Notes: generated from the letters alone by a model not told the origin. DNA of 64,000 nt from Litorilituus sediminis (GCF_004295665.1 NZ_CP034759.1:1116001-1180000), one strand, 5' to 3'. Shown: positions 1-12,246, counted from the first letter of the stretch. Numbers and translations: made by a program.

Positions 1-1170
1 TTGGTTAAACAAATCATCATTGCCATCATTTTAGCAAGTATCACCGCCATGGTAGCGCCAGAATTAGCAAAATCATTTGCTATTTTAGGTAACTTATTTG
101 TTAATGCACTAAAAGCTGTCGCGCCCATTTTAGTCCTTGTTTTAGTCGCCTCTTCAATTGCCAACCAAAAGCTCGACAGTGATGCTGAGCTAAAACCCAT
201 TATTAGTTTATATTTTATTGGCACCTTAAGCGCTGCTTTTGTTGCAGTAGTACTTAGCTTTCTTTTTCCAACAACACTTTCTTTAGATATTGCAAAAGCT
301 GCAGCAACGCCACCGCAAGGGTTAACAGAGGTCCTGTCAAATTTAGCCTTTAAAGTGGTACAAAACCCGATTGCCGCATTGACTGAGGCAAACTTTATCG
401 CGGTATTAGCTTGGGGATTAGGATTAGGCTTTTCTTTAAAACACGCATCCCCCGCCAGTAAAACTATGGTGCATGACTTAAGTGATGCTATTTCAAATAT
501 AGTTAAGTTAGTTATTCGTTTCGCACCCGTTGGTATCTTTGGTCTTGTCGCCAATACCTTAGCAACGACTGGCTTTGCCGCACTAGTTGAATACAGCCAT
601 TTACTCATAGTATTAATTAGCGCAATGTTGGTTATTACACTAGTGGTAAACCCTTTAATCGTTTTTATTATGACAAAGCAAAATCCTTACCCGTTAGTGC
701 TCACCTGTTTAAGAGAATCTGGCATTACCGCATTCTTTACCCGTAGCTCTGCCGCTAATATCCCTGTAAACATGGCCTTATGTAAAAAACTCGATTTACA
801 TGAAGACACCTATTCTGTTTCTATTCCTTTAGGTGCAACCATCAATATGGCTGGTGCTGCTATAACCATTACCGTATTAACGCTGGCAGCGGCACACAGT
901 TTAAATATTCAGGTTGATTTTGCTACTGCGATACTTTTATGTATTGTTGCCTCTATTTCAGCTTGTGGTGCTTCTGGTGTCGCTGGTGGCTCGTTATTGT
1001 TGATCCCACTCGCTTGTGGCTTGTTTGGTATCGATAATGATATCGCCATGCAGGTAGTAGCTATTGGCTTTATTATTGGCGTTATTCAAGATTCAGCAGA
1101 AACGGCGTTAAATAGTTCCACTGATGTAGTTTTCTCTGCCGCGGCTTCACACCAGATCACTAAGCAATAA
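1..1170 (+). CDS. sstT: Serine/threonine:Na+ symporter SstT (5' truncated by window edge)
   Basis: Inner-membrane dicarboxylate/amino acid:cation symporter family protein that imports serine and threonine with sodium. The 389 visible residues are almost entirely hydrophobic helices and match SstT along their whole length, including the conserved stretches [12 protein letters not shown] and [17 protein letters not shown] of the substrate/sodium site. E. coli SstT is about 414 residues and its region LVKQI follows some 18 N-terminal residues. Here the sequence begins at exactly that point with a TTG (Leu) codon, so the true start probably lies before the window and TTG is not the initiator. A strong hairpin follows at 1201-1230. 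Family assignment is confident; only the N-terminus is missing. Confidence 0.93.
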   Translation: MVKQIIIAIILASITAMVAPELAKSFAILGNLFVNALKAVAPILVLVLVASSIANQKLDSDAELKPIISLYFIGTLSAAFVAVVLSFLFPTTLSLDIAKAAATPPQGLTEVLSNLAFKVVQNPIAALTEANFIAVLAWGLGLGFSLKHASPASKTMVHDLSDAISNIVKLVIRFAPVGIFGLVANTLATTGFAALVEYSHLLIVLISAMLVITLVVNPLIVFIMTKQNPYPLVLTCLRESGITAFFTRSSAANIPVNMALCKKLDLHEDTYSVSIPLGATINMAGAAITITVLTLAAAHSLNIQVDFATAILLCIVASISACGASGVAGGSLLLIPLACGLFGIDNDIAMQVVAIGFIIGVIQDSAETALNSSTDVVFSAAASHQITKQ

Positions 1171-1200
1171 CCACGCTTTCTAATAAAAACACTAGCACAT

Positions 1201-1230
1201 AAAAAACGCTAGCCTAGAGCTAGCGTTTTT
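1201..1230. terminator. Bidirectional terminator between sstT and tilS
   Basis: Perfect inverted repeat AAAAACGCTAGC / GCTAGCGTTTTT with a short CTAGA loop, A-rich on the left and T-rich on the right. It can end transcripts from both converging genes: sstT from the left, tilS from the right. Confidence 0.9.
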
Positions 1231-1260
1231 ACTTTTTATAGCAACTGAATTAAATATTAG

Positions 1261-2622
1261 TTACCACTGAATGGTGAGCTTATTCGCTTCACTCTGACTT
1301 AAATAGTCCTGACAGACAAAATACCCTGCTGCCGCGACAAACTCATCATCAAAGTAAATTAACGGGATACGTTTACGTTGCCAAGGTGGAATAGCCAACT
1401 CTTGCAATACCTTTTTAAGTGGCCGTGAGTGCTTTCTATAATCAGGCAAACAGCGCGGATTATTATGGCTAAAACGAATAGTAATTTGCTTAACTGAGTC
1501 AGGTAAATTTAAGTTAAGCATGCGCTCACCTGCTATAGACGCTAATTCATTAATTGGCTCACCATAGCTTAATCTCAACTCAGCTAAATTATCTGGCAAA
1601 CTCACTGTGTCCTGCCAACGATTTCGCTCTAATGGTAAAGCTATGTCCTTCTGCCAGTTTTCTATGTTGGCAAAATTAGCAGTTAAAAACAATGCGCTCT
1701 TATAACGCCTAAATACACCGCCTGATACCTTCACATTTGGCATTTTATCTTCAGCACAATCAAGCTGTTGTCTTAACTGTCGTAGTTGCTCACTACTTGG
1801 CATTAAACAATGGTTTTCATCAAGGTAATAACGCATAGCATTATTAAATCTAGCTTCTGACAGTGACAGCAAATAATCAATCGACAAGCTGTTGTCTTGA
1901 TTAAAGCAATGGGATAAATCTCCTGCTGCTAACTCATCTAATAAGCTTTGCCCTTCTAAACAATGTTGAGCACTGCGATTTATGCTGCGAGCAATACTTG
2001 GCCAACGTATTTTAAGTAAAGGCATAATATCTTGACGAATAAAATTGCGATCAAAACGTGTATCAGTATTTGACTCATCTTCTACCCAATCCAATCGATG
2101 AGCTTTAGCATAAGCGACAATATCATCGCGAGTTATCGCCAATAATGGCCTTACTAAATAATGTTGAGCTAGCATAGTTTGCTTAGCCATAGCGCTAAGC
2201 CCTTTAATGCCAGAGCCTCTTTTTAAGGCCAGCAAAAAAGTTTCACTTTGATCATCACTATGATGGCCAGTAATAATAAATGAGGTATGTTCATTAACTT
2301 GCGTTAACGCTTTATACCTAGCATCGCGAGCTAAGGCTTCAAGTGAGTGCTGAGCTTTGGCTTTTACATTGACGCGAGCTACTTTTAAATCAACCGAAAG
2401 CGCTTTACAGGACTTTTCAGCAAACAATTGCCAAGCTTGAGCATTCTCACTTAAGCCATGATTAACATGACACGCTGTAATGCTATTTGAAATTATTTTT
2501 TGCGCTTTAAGCGTCATTAAAGCATGTAAGAGAACTTGCGAGTCAACACCGCCACTGTAGGCGATTACAATAGGATGAGCGGGAGAATTTTGAAAAAAGG
2601 TTTGCAGTGTGTTTTCGATCAT
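1261..2622 (-). CDS. tilS: tRNA(Ile)-lysidine synthase TilS
   Basis: Cytoplasmic N-type ATP-pyrophosphatase that joins lysine to C34 of the AUA-reading tRNA-Ile, changing both its codon and its amino acid identity; essential in most bacteria. The PP-loop SGGVDS is at residues 23-28, followed by the HHSDDQSETFLL region near residue 120 that typifies TilS. The C-terminal part carries the TilS substrate-binding domains, with SRPLKKVLQELAIPPWQRKRIP near the end. Length 453 residues compared with 432 in E. coli. It lies downstream of accA on the same strand, but a terminator at 2665-2691 separates them, so it probably also has its own promoter. Confidence 0.95.
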   Translation of the reverse strand: MIENTLQTFFQNSPAHPIVIAYSGGVDSQVLLHALMTLKAQKIISNSITACHVNHGLSENAQAWQLFAEKSCKALSVDLKVARVNVKAKAQHSLEALARDARYKALTQVNEHTSFIITGHHSDDQSETFLLALKRGSGIKGLSAMAKQTMLAQHYLVRPLLAITRDDIVAYAKAHRLDWVEDESNTDTRFDRNFIRQDIMPLLKIRWPSIARSINRSAQHCLEGQSLLDELAAGDLSHCFNQDNSLSIDYLLSLSEARFNNAMRYYLDENHCLMPSSEQLRQLRQQLDCAEDKMPNVKVSGGVFRRYKSALFLTANFANIENWQKDIALPLERNRWQDTVSLPDNLAELRLSYGEPINELASIAGERMLNLNLPDSVKQITIRFSHNNPRCLPDYRKHSRPLKKVLQELAIPPWQRKRIPLIYFDDEFVAAAGYFVCQDYLSQSEANKLTIQW

Positions 2623-2664
2623 TAAATTAAACTAAATTAAACCAAACTATCACTACCTTGTATG

Positions 2665-2691
2665 AAAAAAGGCTGGCTATCAAAGCCAGCC
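2665..2691 (-). terminator. accA intrinsic terminator
   Basis: Read on the minus strand: stem GGCTGGC / GCCAGCC with a 7-nt loop followed by TTTTTT. It lies directly after the accA stop codon (2700). Confidence 0.9.
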
Positions 2692-2699
2692 CAATAAGC

Positions 2700-3656
2700 T
2701 TAACAGTAACCGAAAGACATTAAACGTTCATAACGCTTTTCAATTAACTCGTCTTTTGACATGCTTTCTAAATCACTTAAATCAGTTTTAATTGCTTGCT
2801 TAAGCATAGCTGCCATTTGATCCATATCTCGATGAGCGCCACCTAATGGCTCTTCTACAATATTATCAATTAAGTCTAACTCTTTAATACGTGATGCGGT
2901 AATACCCATAGCTTCAGCTGCTGTTGATGCTTTTTCAGCTGTTTTCCATAAGATTGACGCACAACCTTCAGGTGAAATTACAGAGTACGTTGAATATTGC
3001 AACATATTTACTCTATCACCCACACCAATAGCTAATGCACCACCAGAGCCACCTTCACCAATTACCGTACAAATAATAGGTACAGTTAATCGTGCCATTA
3101 CTTTAAGGTTTTTCGCGATAGCTTCACTTTGACCGCGCTCTTCAGCACCAATACCAGGATATGCGCCCGGAGTGTCAATAAAGGTAATGATAGGCATGTT
3201 AAAACGTTCAGCCATTTCCATTAAACGTAACGCTTTACGGTAACCCTCTGGACGAGGCATACCAAAATTACGTTTCACTTTTTCCGCTGTTGAGCGACCT
3301 TTTTGGTGACCAATAACAACGACAGGCTTACCATCTAAACGCGCTGTACCACCAACAATAGCATTATCGTCAGCGTATGCTCTATCACCTGCCAATTCAT
3401 CAAACTCAGTAAAAATACGCGGCAAATAGTCTAAGGTGTATGGACGTTGTGGATGACGTGCTACGCGTGCAGTTTGCCACGGGTCTAAATTGGCAAAGAT
3501 TTTTGTCATTTGCTCTTTGTTTTTTTCTCTTAACTGAGTAATTTGCTCTTCTAAATCAAGATCTAACTCTTGGCCTTTATTAACCAATTGTAACTCTTCA
3601 ATTTTTGCATCTAACTCAGCAATCGGTTGTTCAAAGTCTAAAAAATTTAATGACAT
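2700..3656 (-). CDS. accA: Acetyl-CoA carboxylase carboxyltransferase subunit alpha
   Basis: Alpha half of the carboxyltransferase that, with AccD, moves carboxyl from carboxybiotin to acetyl-CoA to make malonyl-CoA, the committed step of fatty acid synthesis. The 318-residue length equals the family norm. Diagnostic stretches are present: the N-terminal helix [35 protein letters not shown] and [16 protein letters not shown], the last two forming the crotonase-fold oxyanion site. It is transcribed after dnaE with about 95 bp between, the usual gammaproteobacterial order, and ends at its own terminator. Confidence 0.97.
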   Translation of the reverse strand: MSLNFLDFEQPIAELDAKIEELQLVNKGQELDLDLEEQITQLREKNKEQMTKIFANLDPWQTARVARHPQRPYTLDYLPRIFTEFDELAGDRAYADDNAIVGGTARLDGKPVVVIGHQKGRSTAEKVKRNFGMPRPEGYRKALRLMEMAERFNMPIITFIDTPGAYPGIGAEERGQSEAIAKNLKVMARLTVPIICTVIGEGGSGGALAIGVGDRVNMLQYSTYSVISPEGCASILWKTAEKASTAAEAMGITASRIKELDLIDNIVEEPLGGAHRDMDQMAAMLKQAIKTDLSDLESMSKDELIEKRYERLMSFGYC

Positions 3657-3750
3657 ATGCTTATTTTAACCTGTATTCTTGTTTAGCAACGCAGTTTTGC
3701 CTTGCATCTTAATAATGGTAACTATTTCTAAAGTAAGAAAAACTAATCGC

Positions 3751-6700
3751 TTACTTAAATTGCAAGGTGACACTATCTTCACCTAACAATGTTTTTAATT
3801 CATATAATAACTTGTCTGCTGGCGTTACTCGCCACTGCACCCCAAGCTCTAACATACATGAGGCTTCTTCACGACGATAAAACACTCTTATCGGACAAGT
3901 TCCTTCTTTATAAGGTGTTAACACTTGCTCGAACTGCTCAATAAAGTCATCGGCAATTTGCTCACTATCGACAATAACGTCTAATGAACTAACATAATTT
4001 TCGCGAGCATCAGTGATGGTCATTATATCCCGAGCGGTCATTGTATTACCACCAGAATAATCATCAAAGCTGACCTGTCCACTACAGACTAAAATAGCAT
4101 CATTTACCAGCAATTCTGCAAAAGTATCATAGTCATCTGGGAACAAACGCACGTCCATGCGAGCACTTTTATCATCTAAGGTGACGAGTGCCCAACGACG
4201 ACCACGCTTATTCACTAAAACGCGTACGCCAATCACTAAACCAACGGCAACAGCCTGTCTATCTCTGCCCGTAGGCTGCATGGCAACTAAACGCCCTGAG
4301 GCATATTTTTTTATTTCGGTTAGATAACGATTGATAGGATGACCGGTAAGGTAAAGACCTAAGGTTTCTTTTTCACCATCAAGCCAGACCTCTTCAGGCC
4401 AAGGGGCAACCTCTTTAAACGCTTGTCTGGTATCATCCGGCTCTTCGTTAATTAAACCAAACAGATCATTTTGCCCTAATGCTTGTGCTTTAGCATGTTG
4501 TTCAGCCGCTTTTATCGCATCTGGTAGTGCTTCATACAATGCTGCGCGGTGATGACTACCGTTATATTTAGGGCCTAAATTATCCATAGCCCCAGATTTG
4601 ATTAAACGTTCTAATACACGCTTATTGGTTTTCTTTAAGTCAACGCGGGCACAAAAGTCAAATAGGTCAACAAAAGGACCACCACTTTCACGCGCTGCAA
4701 TGATGGCTTCAATCGGTCCTTCACCAACACCTTTTACCGCACCAATACCGTAAACAATTTCATTATCATCATTTACCGTGAACTTGTACAAGCCAGAATT
4801 TACATCCGGTGGCAACAAGGTTAACCCCATGTTGCTACATTCATCCACTAAGGTAACGATTTTATCTGTGTTATCCATATCGGCAGACATTACCGCAGCC
4901 ATAAATGGCTCAGGGAAATGCGCTTTCATCCATAAGGTTTGATATGAAACCAGTGCATAAGCTGCTGAATGCGATTTGTTAAAACCATAACCAGCGAATT
5001 TTTCTACCAAGTCAAAGATGCGCATGGCAAGTTCGCCATCAACACCTTGTTTTATCGCCCCCTCTTCAAAAACAGCCCTTTGCTTAGCCATTTCTTCCGG
5101 TTTTTTCTTACCCATAGCACGGCGAAGCATATCTGCGCCACCTAAGGTGTAGCCAGCGAGTACCTGCGCAATTTGCATTACTTGCTCTTGGTATAAAATA
5201 ATACCGTAGGTTGGCTCTAATACTGGTTTTAGTGACTCGTGCTGCCAATTAACGTCAGGATAAGATACTTCCTCACGGCCATGCTTACGCTCGATAAAGT
5301 TATCAACCATGCCAGAATCTAGCGGTCCTGGTCTAAATAAAGCCACCAGTGCGATAATATCTTCAAAACAGTCTGGCTTTAATTTTTCAATCAAGGCCTT
5401 CATACCAGAAGATTCTAACTGGAAAACCGCCGTTGTTTGCGAGGCCAACAACACTTTAAATGATGCTTTATCATCTAAAGGAATTGCAGCAATATCAATC
5501 GGCTCTTTACCCGCTTTTAATAACTTCTCGTCGGCCATTTCTATGGCCCACTGTAAAATGGTTAAAGTACGTAAACCTAGGAAATCGAACTTAACAAGAC
5601 CGGCATCTTCAACATCATTTTTATCAAATTGAGTTACCGGGTTTTTACCTTCTTCATCACAGTAAAGTGGCGCGAAGTCAGTAATGGTTGTTGGGGAAAT
5701 AACAACACCACCGGCATGTTTACCGGCATTTCGCGTGGTACCTTCTAAAATACGGCACATATCAATTAAGTCTTTAACTTCACTGTCTTGTGCGTAAATT
5801 TCCGGTAATTTTGGCTCTTCTTCAAAGGCCTTAGCTAAGGTCATCCCTGGTGTAGGTGGGATTAGCTTAGAAATTCGGTCAACAAAACCATAAGGGTGAC
5901 CTAGTACTCGACCAACATCACGAATAACCGCTTTTGCCGCCATAGTACCAAAGGTAATAATTTGCGATACTGCATCTCGGCCATAAAGTTCAGCAGTATG
6001 ATCAATCACTTCATCTCGCCTATCCATGCAAAAGTCGACATCAAAGTCCGGCATAGATACACGTTCTGGGTTTAAGAAGCGCTCAAATAGTAAGTCAAAT
6101 TCTAATGGATCTAGATCAGTAATTTTTAAGGCGTAAGCGATTAATGAACCCGCACCTGAACCCCGACCTGGCCCGACTGGGATATTGTTATCCTTACTCC
6201 ACTGGATAAACTCCATAACGATAAGGAAATAGCCAGGAAAGCCCATATTATTAACAACTTCCAGCTCTACTTTAAGCCTTTCATCATAGGGTTTTCTTAT
6301 TTCAGCAAAGTCGTCTGCGTCCTTATCAAATAAAAACTCAAGTCTTTCCTGTAAGCCTTCTTCAGATACTTTAATAAAGTAATCATTAATGTCCATGCCA
6401 TCGGTTGGAAAGTCAGGTAGAACATATTCACCTAAGCGCACAGTCACATTACAGCGTTTGGCGATTTCCACGGTATTAGCTAATGCTTCAGGAATATCAC
6501 TAAATAGTTCCGCCATTTCTTCGCTACTACGCAAATATTGCTGCTTGCTATAGCGCTTAGGTCGACGCTTATCATCTAACGTAAAGCCATCATGAATGGC
6601 AACACGAATTTCATGGGCGTCAAAATCTTCTGGTGAAATAAAAACCACTTCATTAGTGGCCACTACAGGTAAATCTTGCTGAGAGGCTAACTCAACAGCG

Positions 6701-7281
6701 AGGTGCAAGTAGTTTTCTTCATCACTGCGACCGGTACGAATTAACTCTAAAAAATAACAATCATGGAAATGTTGCTGATAAAACTGCAACATTTGCATCA
6801 CTAATTCATTATTACCTTTTAATAACGCCTTACCTACATCCCCTTCACGACCACCGGAAAGGATAATCAAGCCTTCTTTATGTTCAACTAACCATGACTT
6901 TTCTAGTACTGCTCTATGTTGAATATGGCCTCTAAGATAAGCTTTTGAAATCAGCTCAGTTAAGTTTTTATAACCGACATTATTGCTACAAATAACAACA
7001 AGGCGAAACAACTCATCTTCTAGCTCATCACTTTTCACCCAAAAGTCACAGCCAATAATTGGCTTAATACCAGCGCCATGACTAGCATGATAATACTTAA
7101 CTAAACCACAAAGGTTAGTTTGATCAGTTAGCGCAATTGCAGGCATATTCAGCTCTGCAGCTTTAGCGATGATAGGCTTAACTTTGCTTAAACCATCACA
7201 CATAGAAAAGTCACTATGGACTCGTAAATGAATAAAATTAGGCTCTACATAAGGCTGTTCAACTATTGCTTCATCAGACAT
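3751..7281 (-). CDS. dnaE: DNA polymerase III subunit alpha
   Basis: Catalytic subunit of the replicative DNA polymerase. The ATG at 7281 (MSDEAIVEQ) gives 1176 residues, close to E. coli (1160); an upstream in-frame start at 7299 would add six residues of no family resemblance, so 7281 is preferred. Domains in order: PHP domain from about residue 18 ([13 protein letters not shown]), polymerase palm with the catalytic aspartates in PDFDVDF (D414 and D416), fingers, helix-hairpin-helix ([17 protein letters not shown]), and an OB fold near residues 990-1070. It overlaps the end of rnhB by 8 bp, indicating translational coupling in the lpxB-rnhB-dnaE run. Confidence 0.97.
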   Translation of the reverse strand: MSDEAIVEQPYVEPNFIHLRVHSDFSMCDGLSKVKPIIAKAAELNMPAIALTDQTNLCGLVKYYHASHGAGIKPIIGCDFWVKSDELEDELFRLVVICSNNVGYKNLTELISKAYLRGHIQHRAVLEKSWLVEHKEGLIILSGGREGDVGKALLKGNNELVMQMLQFYQQHFHDCYFLELIRTGRSDEENYLHLAVELASQQDLPVVATNEVVFISPEDFDAHEIRVAIHDGFTLDDKRRPKRYSKQQYLRSSEEMAELFSDIPEALANTVEIAKRCNVTVRLGEYVLPDFPTDGMDINDYFIKVSEEGLQERLEFLFDKDADDFAEIRKPYDERLKVELEVVNNMGFPGYFLIVMEFIQWSKDNNIPVGPGRGSGAGSLIAYALKITDLDPLEFDLLFERFLNPERVSMPDFDVDFCMDRRDEVIDHTAELYGRDAVSQIITFGTMAAKAVIRDVGRVLGHPYGFVDRISKLIPPTPGMTLAKAFEEEPKLPEIYAQDSEVKDLIDMCRILEGTTRNAGKHAGGVVISPTTITDFAPLYCDEEGKNPVTQFDKNDVEDAGLVKFDFLGLRTLTILQWAIEMADEKLLKAGKEPIDIAAIPLDDKASFKVLLASQTTAVFQLESSGMKALIEKLKPDCFEDIIALVALFRPGPLDSGMVDNFIERKHGREEVSYPDVNWQHESLKPVLEPTYGIILYQEQVMQIAQVLAGYTLGGADMLRRAMGKKKPEEMAKQRAVFEEGAIKQGVDGELAMRIFDLVEKFAGYGFNKSHSAAYALVSYQTLWMKAHFPEPFMAAVMSADMDNTDKIVTLVDECSNMGLTLLPPDVNSGLYKFTVNDDNEIVYGIGAVKGVGEGPIEAIIAARESGGPFVDLFDFCARVDLKKTNKRVLERLIKSGAMDNLGPKYNGSHHRAALYEALPDAIKAAEQHAKAQALGQNDLFGLINEEPDDTRQAFKEVAPWPEEVWLDGEKETLGLYLTGHPINRYLTEIKKYASGRLVAMQPTGRDRQAVAVGLVIGVRVLVNKRGRRWALVTLDDKSARMDVRLFPDDYDTFAELLVNDAILVCSGQVSFDDYSGGNTMTARDIMTITDARENYVSSLDVIVDSEQIADDFIEQFEQVLTPYKEGTCPIRVFYRREEASCMLELGVQWRVTPADKLLYELKTLLGEDSVTLQFK

Positions 7282-7900
7282 TGGCAAGCACCTTAGCAAC
7301 TGGCTTAAAACTTTGCCTATAGCAATCTAAAACACCATGCTCTTGTATCTTTTCTAAATGCAACTTTGTTGGGTAACCTTTATGCTTAGCAAAGCCAAAC
7401 TCAGGGTGCTGTTCATCTAAAAGTAGCATGTCATTATCTCGTGCTACTTTTGCCAATATCGATGCGGCACTAATTTCAGCAACTCTGGCATCACCTTTGA
7501 CTACAGCTTGTGTGGCAATATCACCCTCTTGAGAGGAAAAAGTAGGACAGCGATTACCATCAACTAAGACAAAATCTGGAGTAATATTAAGTGAGTGAAC
7601 AGCTCTTTGCATCGCCAACATAGTGGCATGCAAAATATTTAGCGTGTCTATTTCTTCAGGGGTAGCTCGACCAATAGACCAAGCAATAGCATGCTGCTTT
7701 ATTTGTTCTGCCAGCAAGCTACGTTTTTTTTCTGATAGTTTTTTTGAATCCATCAAACCTTCAATAGGGTTTTCTGGATCGAGTATCACAGCTGCCGTTA
7801 CAACATCACCAACCAGTGGGCCACGACCTACTTCATCAACACCAGCAATACAATAAGCAACAGGGTATTCAAAATCAGGCAGCGCTTGTTTTTTACTCAT
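7274..7900 (-). CDS. rnhB: Ribonuclease HII
   Basis: Endoribonuclease that cuts RNA in RNA/DNA hybrids and starts removal of single ribonucleotides from DNA. Visible signatures: the acidic metal-binding motif DEVGRG at residues 22-27, DSKKL at 51-55, and HKGYPT near the C-terminus. Length 208 residues, close to E. coli (198). It sits between lpxB and dnaE as in other gammaproteobacteria, and its stop codon lies inside the dnaE start region. Confidence 0.96.
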   Translation of the reverse strand: MSKKQALPDFEYPVAYCIAGVDEVGRGPLVGDVVTAAVILDPENPIEGLMDSKKLSEKKRSLLAEQIKQHAIAWSIGRATPEEIDTLNILHATMLAMQRAVHSLNITPDFVLVDGNRCPTFSSQEGDIATQAVVKGDARVAEISAASILAKVARDNDMLLLDEQHPEFGFAKHKGYPTKLHLEKIQEHGVLDCYRQSFKPVAKVLANV

Positions 7901-7923
7901 GATGATTCCTAACAGGTATTAGA

Positions 7924-9111
7924 TTAACGGTTTGTTGGCATTAATTCGATAACCGCTTTAGCTGCTTGCTTACTGGCATCACAGCGCAATTGTTTATGCA
8001 TAGCGGTAAAGCTTTCATTGAGTGACTTTTGCTCATGTGCAATTCGCTCATTAATAAGCGGGACAATATTATCAACAGTGACTTCATCTTGAAGTAACTC
8101 TGGCACAAGGGCTTTATTTGCCAGCAAGTTAGGTAGTGAAAACCACTGAAGCTTAACTAGCCATTTTGCTAACAAGTGGGTAATAGAGCTAAATTTATAG
8201 CAAATTACCATAGGGCGCTTAATTAAAGCGGCTTCTAAAGTCACAGTACCTGAAGCCATTAAAAGACAATCACTAGCCGCCATAACCGTTTGCGTTTGTC
8301 CTATAACTAAATTTATCTTTAATTCCGGTGCTATTTCCTTTTGCAACTGTAAGAATTGCTCTGCACGTTTATCACTTATCATAGGGGCAATAAACTCAAT
8401 ATTACTGTCTTGTTTACTAAGCGCTTGCGCTGATTGTAAAAATGGCGCCATTAATCGGGATAACTCACCGCCACGGCTACCTGGCATAAGTGCAAGTATT
8501 TTTTTCTCATTAGATAAACCTAGCTCTGCCCTAGCGGCTTCTTTATCGCTATACATAGGAATATCATCAGCTAATGGATGACCAACAAAAGTACAAGGCA
8601 CCTTGTGTTTATCATAAAATGCTTTTTCAAATGGTAACAAGGCTAATACCATATCCGTGGCTTTGGCAATTTTAAAAATGCGTTTTTCTCGCCAAGCCCA
8701 AACCGACGGACTAACATAATGTACTGTTTTTACCCCTTTTGCCTTTAACTTTGCTTCCAAACCTAAATTAAAATCAGGTGCATCAATACCAATAAAAACG
8801 CTTGGTGGATTATTCGTAAAATACTGAAAAAGCGACTTTCGAACGTGTAATAAGCGCCGAATACGACCTAACACCTCAACGATTCCCATAACCGCGAGCT
8901 CTTCCATAGCAAAGAGGCTTTCAAAGCCAAGTGCCAGCATTTTGGGGCCACCAATACCGATAAACTTAGCCTGCGGATAATGTACTTTTAACGCAGTCAT
9001 TAAGCCTGCGCCTAGCGTATCGCCCGAATGTTCACCGACAACAATGGCAAAAGTAGGCGCTTGATAAGATGAAGATATTTGATTATTTAGAGGGGAATTG
9101 GTGTTAGTCAC
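7924..9111 (-). CDS. lpxB: Lipid-A-disaccharide synthase
   Basis: Peripheral inner-membrane GT19 glycosyltransferase that condenses UDP-2,3-diacylglucosamine with lipid X to make the lipid A disaccharide. Recognised by [14 protein letters not shown] at the N-terminus, [25 protein letters not shown], and [13 protein letters not shown]. Length 395 residues (E. coli 382); the extra length is an unconserved N-terminal tail of about 20 residues. It is separated from lpxA by about 80 bp that hold no clear terminator, so co-transcription with lpxD-fabZ-lpxA is likely. Confidence 0.96.
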   Translation of the reverse strand: MTNTNSPLNNQISSSYQAPTFAIVVGEHSGDTLGAGLMTALKVHYPQAKFIGIGGPKMLALGFESLFAMEELAVMGIVEVLGRIRRLLHVRKSLFQYFTNNPPSVFIGIDAPDFNLGLEAKLKAKGVKTVHYVSPSVWAWREKRIFKIAKATDMVLALLPFEKAFYDKHKVPCTFVGHPLADDIPMYSDKEAARAELGLSNEKKILALMPGSRGGELSRLMAPFLQSAQALSKQDSNIEFIAPMISDKRAEQFLQLQKEIAPELKINLVIGQTQTVMAASDCLLMASGTVTLEAALIKRPMVICYKFSSITHLLAKWLVKLQWFSLPNLLANKALVPELLQDEVTVDNIVPLINERIAHEQKSLNESFTAMHKQLRCDASKQAAKAVIELMPTNR

Positions 9112-9189
9112 AATATTTTTATTTTATTTAAAATGCGTCACTCAATGTGACGCATTACATGCTAAAGACTCAAAAAAGACAATTAGCAA

Positions 9190-9957
9190 CTAACGAATAA
9201 TACCGCGCGTTGATTGCTTAATTGATTCACTAAACGCGCTCAGTTGTGGTGAGCTTTCTTGTGCGTCAATATTTTCTAGCGCTTGCTCTACAGAAAGCCC
9301 TTTACGGTACACTTCTTTATAAGCTCGCTTAATAGACATAATGGTGTCACGCTCAAAGCCACGACGTTTTAAGCCTTCACTATTTAAGCCAAACGGTTTA
9401 GCTGGTTGGCCTGAAGCCATAACATAGGCAGGTACATCTTTTAACACTAAGGCATTAGCAGCTACAAAGCTATGTTCGCCAATATGACAAAACTGATGAA
9501 CACCTGCCATACCACCAATAATTACATGGTCGCCCACTTTTACGTGGCCAGCAATTGAAGCATTATTTGCCATAATACAGTGACTACCGACAATGCAGTC
9601 ATGTGCCACATGGGTATAGGCCATAAATAAGTTATTGCTGCCAATTTGCGTTAAGCTATTATCTTGAACAGTACCACGATGGATAGTACAAGACTCACGA
9701 AAGAGATTATTATCGCCGATAATCAATTCTGTTTTTTCACCAGCGTACTTTAAATCTTGGCAATCTTCACCGATACTGGCGAACTGAAAAACACGGTTGC
9801 CCTTACCTAAACGTGTCGGTCCATTAATAACAACATGAGAACTGATCTGACAATCGTCACCAATAACAACGTCACTAGCAATGTATGTCCATGGCCCTAT
9901 TGATACATTTTCACCAATAGTAGCACCAGGCTCAATAATAGCTTGGGGGTGGATCAT
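9190..9957 (-). CDS. lpxA: Acyl-ACP--UDP-N-acetylglucosamine O-acyltransferase
   Basis: First enzyme of lipid A synthesis, transferring a 3-hydroxyacyl chain from ACP to UDP-GlcNAc. The protein is a left-handed beta-helix built from hexapeptide repeats (such as IGENVS, IGDNNL, VGDHVI). The catalytic histidine is the second His of HVAHDC (His119), matching His125 of E. coli, and the C-terminal helical region LNSEGLKRRGF is conserved. Length 255 residues (E. coli 262). Its place after fabZ is the standard operon order. Confidence 0.97.
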   Translation of the reverse strand: MIHPQAIIEPGATIGENVSIGPWTYIASDVVIGDDCQISSHVVINGPTRLGKGNRVFQFASIGEDCQDLKYAGEKTELIIGDNNLFRESCTIHRGTVQDNSLTQIGSNNLFMAYTHVAHDCIVGSHCIMANNASIAGHVKVGDHVIIGGMAGVHQFCHIGEHSFVAANALVLKDVPAYVMASGQPAKPFGLNSEGLKRRGFERDTIMSIKRAYKEVYRKGLSVEQALENIDAQESSPQLSAFSESIKQSTRGIIR

Positions 9958-10005
9958 ATAATTTTCCTTACACTAAATAAGATTCAGATATGGGGTAACG
10001 AGTTT

Positions 10006-10479
10006 TTACAAGGCTTTGCGAGCACACATTAAGTCAGCGCTACAAACAACTTTACCATCAACTTTCGCTTCACCGTAAAACTTCCACATACCTCTGCGCT
10101 CTTTAATAAACTCAACATGCAAGTGCATAGTGTCACCAGGCAATACTGGCTTTTTAAACTTTGCGTTATCTATTGAAGCAAATAGGTACATCTCATTTTC
10201 ATTACGCTCTTCTGAGCTCTTAAAACCTAATATCCCTGTTGCTTGCGCAAGTGCTTCTAAAATTAATACCCCAGGAAAAATTGCCGCATCAGGAAAGTGG
10301 CCAGTAAAAATAGGCTCATTAATAGTCACATTTTTAATGGCATGTAAGGTTTTTCCTGGCTCGTGATCAACAACTTTATCAACAAGCAGCATAGGATATC
10401 TATGTGGGATTAATGATTTGATTTCATTTAAATCGATTGGTTTTTTTACTGTTTCCAAGAGGTTATTCCTTTTAGACAA
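10006..10479 (-). CDS. fabZ: 3-hydroxyacyl-ACP dehydratase FabZ
   Basis: Hot-dog-fold dehydratase of the fatty acid elongation cycle. It competes with LpxA for 3-hydroxyacyl-ACP, which is probably why the two genes are paired. The catalytic histidine and glutamate are His61 in TGHFP and Glu75 in LILEALAQ. Length 157 residues; the first ~15 residues ([15 protein letters not shown]) form a variable leader before the conserved [14 protein letters not shown]. Confidence 0.96.
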   Translation of the reverse strand: MSKRNNLLETVKKPIDLNEIKSLIPHRYPMLLVDKVVDHEPGKTLHAIKNVTINEPIFTGHFPDAAIFPGVLILEALAQATGILGFKSSEERNENEMYLFASIDNAKFKKPVLPGDTMHLHVEFIKERRGMWKFYGEAKVDGKVVCSADLMCARKAL

Positions 10480-10561
10480 GTGCTCGATAATTACTTTAAT
10501 TACGTCTAGGCACTAAGTTTTGCGTTAATGGGTCAGTTAGCTGTTATTATAGTTATTTATG

Positions 10562-11623
10562 CTAGCGCTTTGAAGCTTTACTAACTTGTTGTTCTAACTC
10601 TTTTACTCGTTTATTCAAGCTATCAAGTCGTTTAATTCTTGCATTCATTTTATTCCAATCTTTATTCGGAATAACGGGCATACCTGAAGAGTATACATTG
10701 GCTTGAGTAATATCTTTAGTGACCATAGACATACCAGTAAAAACGGTATTGTCAGCAATGCTTATATGACCATTAATACCTACTAAGCCGGCAATAGTGC
10801 AATTTTTACCTATAGTTGTGCTACCAGCAACGACAGTGCAACCAGCAATAGCGGTATTTTCACCGACAACGACATTATGGGCAATTTGAATTTGGTTATC
10901 TAAAATAACGCCATCACCTATAACAGTATCCTCTAGCGCGCCACGGTCAATGGTTGTGCTCGCGCCAATTTCCACTTTATTACCGATAACAACACTACCG
11001 AGCTGCGGTATTTTATGCCACTTATATTGACCACTTACTGGCGCATAGCCAAAACCATCCGAGCCAATAACGGTATTTGCTTGCACTAGACAATGTTCAC
11101 CAATAACAACATCATGATAAATACTAACATTTGCCCAAAGCTTGGTTGCTTGACCAATAGTTACATTTTTACCAATAAAGCAGCCTGCGCCAATAACAAC
11201 ATCATCAGCCAAGTTAACACCTGACTCAATGACCGCATTAGCGCCAATAGCAACATTATTTCCTAAGGTGACATCATCAGCAATAACCGCTGAGGCATGC
11301 ACACTTTCCGCTGGCATTGGTGTTGTATCAAGTAACTGCGCTAAAATAGCGTAGCCCATATAGGGATTATCCATAACTAGGGCATTTGTTTTACAATGGC
11401 TCAACATCTCAGGCGCTAAAATCACCGCGCTGGCTTGAGTTTTATCTAATTGCTGCTGATATTTACTGTTTGCTAGAAAAGCAATTTGGCCACACTTCGC
11501 ATTTGCTAAGGTGGCCAAAGAGTTAATGCTTTCATCAGCAACCGAACTAGTTGAGTTACCGGAATAACTCACTAACTCGGCACCGATATGCTTGGCGATT
11601 TCCGCCAGAGAAAAACGTTTCAA
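10562..11623 (-). CDS. lpxD: UDP-3-O-(3-hydroxyacyl)glucosamine N-acyltransferase
   Basis: Third acyl step enzyme of lipid A synthesis, adding the N-linked hydroxyacyl chain. It has an N-terminal uridine-binding domain (residues ~1-100), a central hexapeptide-repeat beta-helix with GSDGFGYAP and the catalytic-site stretch [17 protein letters not shown], and a C-terminal helix rich in charge ([13 protein letters not shown]). Length 353 residues, family norm about 341. It starts 19 bp downstream of the skp stop. Confidence 0.96.
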   Translation of the reverse strand: MKRFSLAEIAKHIGAELVSYSGNSTSSVADESINSLATLANAKCGQIAFLANSKYQQQLDKTQASAVILAPEMLSHCKTNALVMDNPYMGYAILAQLLDTTPMPAESVHASAVIADDVTLGNNVAIGANAVIESGVNLADDVVIGAGCFIGKNVTIGQATKLWANVSIYHDVVIGEHCLVQANTVIGSDGFGYAPVSGQYKWHKIPQLGSVVIGNKVEIGASTTIDRGALEDTVIGDGVILDNQIQIAHNVVVGENTAIAGCTVVAGSTTIGKNCTIAGLVGINGHISIADNTVFTGMSMVTKDITQANVYSSGMPVIPNKDWNKMNARIKRLDSLNKRVKELEQQVSKASKR

Positions 11624-11641
11624 TGGAATATTTCTCTCAGA

Positions 11642-12160
11642 TTATTTTAACTTGCTCACTTGCTCTACCACTTTATCAGTGATAACAACATCAGGCTTTG
11701 AAAAAACAACGGCTTGTTGAGACAGCACTAAGTCGTAATCTTCTTTTGCAGCAATATTATCTACCGCCTGACGAACAAGTGCTAAAATTTTGTTGGTTTC
11801 TTCATTTTGGCGCTGGTTAGCTTTTTGCTGTAAGGCCTTACCTTTTACTTGGTAGTCTTGAAATAAAGAAGCAATTTTTGTATCGAGTTCTTCTTTTTCT
11901 TTAGCGCTCATTAATGCACCATCGCGCTTTTTCTTTTCTTGAAAGTATTTAATATCTTTTTCAAGCTGAGTGACTACAGCTTTCTCATCTTTGAACTCGG
12001 CTTCAAGTGATTGCATAAGAGCAGCTGTTTGTGGAATTTTCCCCATTACTTCTTGAAAGTTTACCACCGCAATAGACTGATCTGCTGCCATAGCTGAGCT
12101 GGCTAATAACATACCTGATGCTGCTGTTGTCATTACCACAGACTTAATAAAATTTTTCAA
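11642..12160 (-). CDS. skp: Periplasmic chaperone Skp/OmpH
   Basis: Periplasmic holding chaperone that keeps newly exported outer membrane proteins unfolded on their way to BamA. A signal peptide ends at ...SSAMA with the mature protein starting near residue 26. The rest is a long, charged, largely helical segment with heptad-like character (residues ~45-140), as expected for the tentacle helices of the Skp trimer. Length 172 residues (E. coli 161). It follows bamA directly, the conserved order. Confidence 0.93.
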   Translation of the reverse strand: MKNFIKSVVMTTAASGMLLASSAMAADQSIAVVNFQEVMGKIPQTAALMQSLEAEFKDEKAVVTQLEKDIKYFQEKKKRDGALMSAKEKEELDTKIASLFQDYQVKGKALQQKANQRQNEETNKILALVRQAVDNIAAKEDYDLVLSQQAVVFSKPDVVITDKVVEQVSKLK

Positions 12161-12246
12161 TGTTTCTTCCTCTTGTTATTCATTTCTTTTAACCTGATAA
12201 CAGACTTAGTTCGCCAGTTTCAAGTTAGATATTAATCAAAACTTTT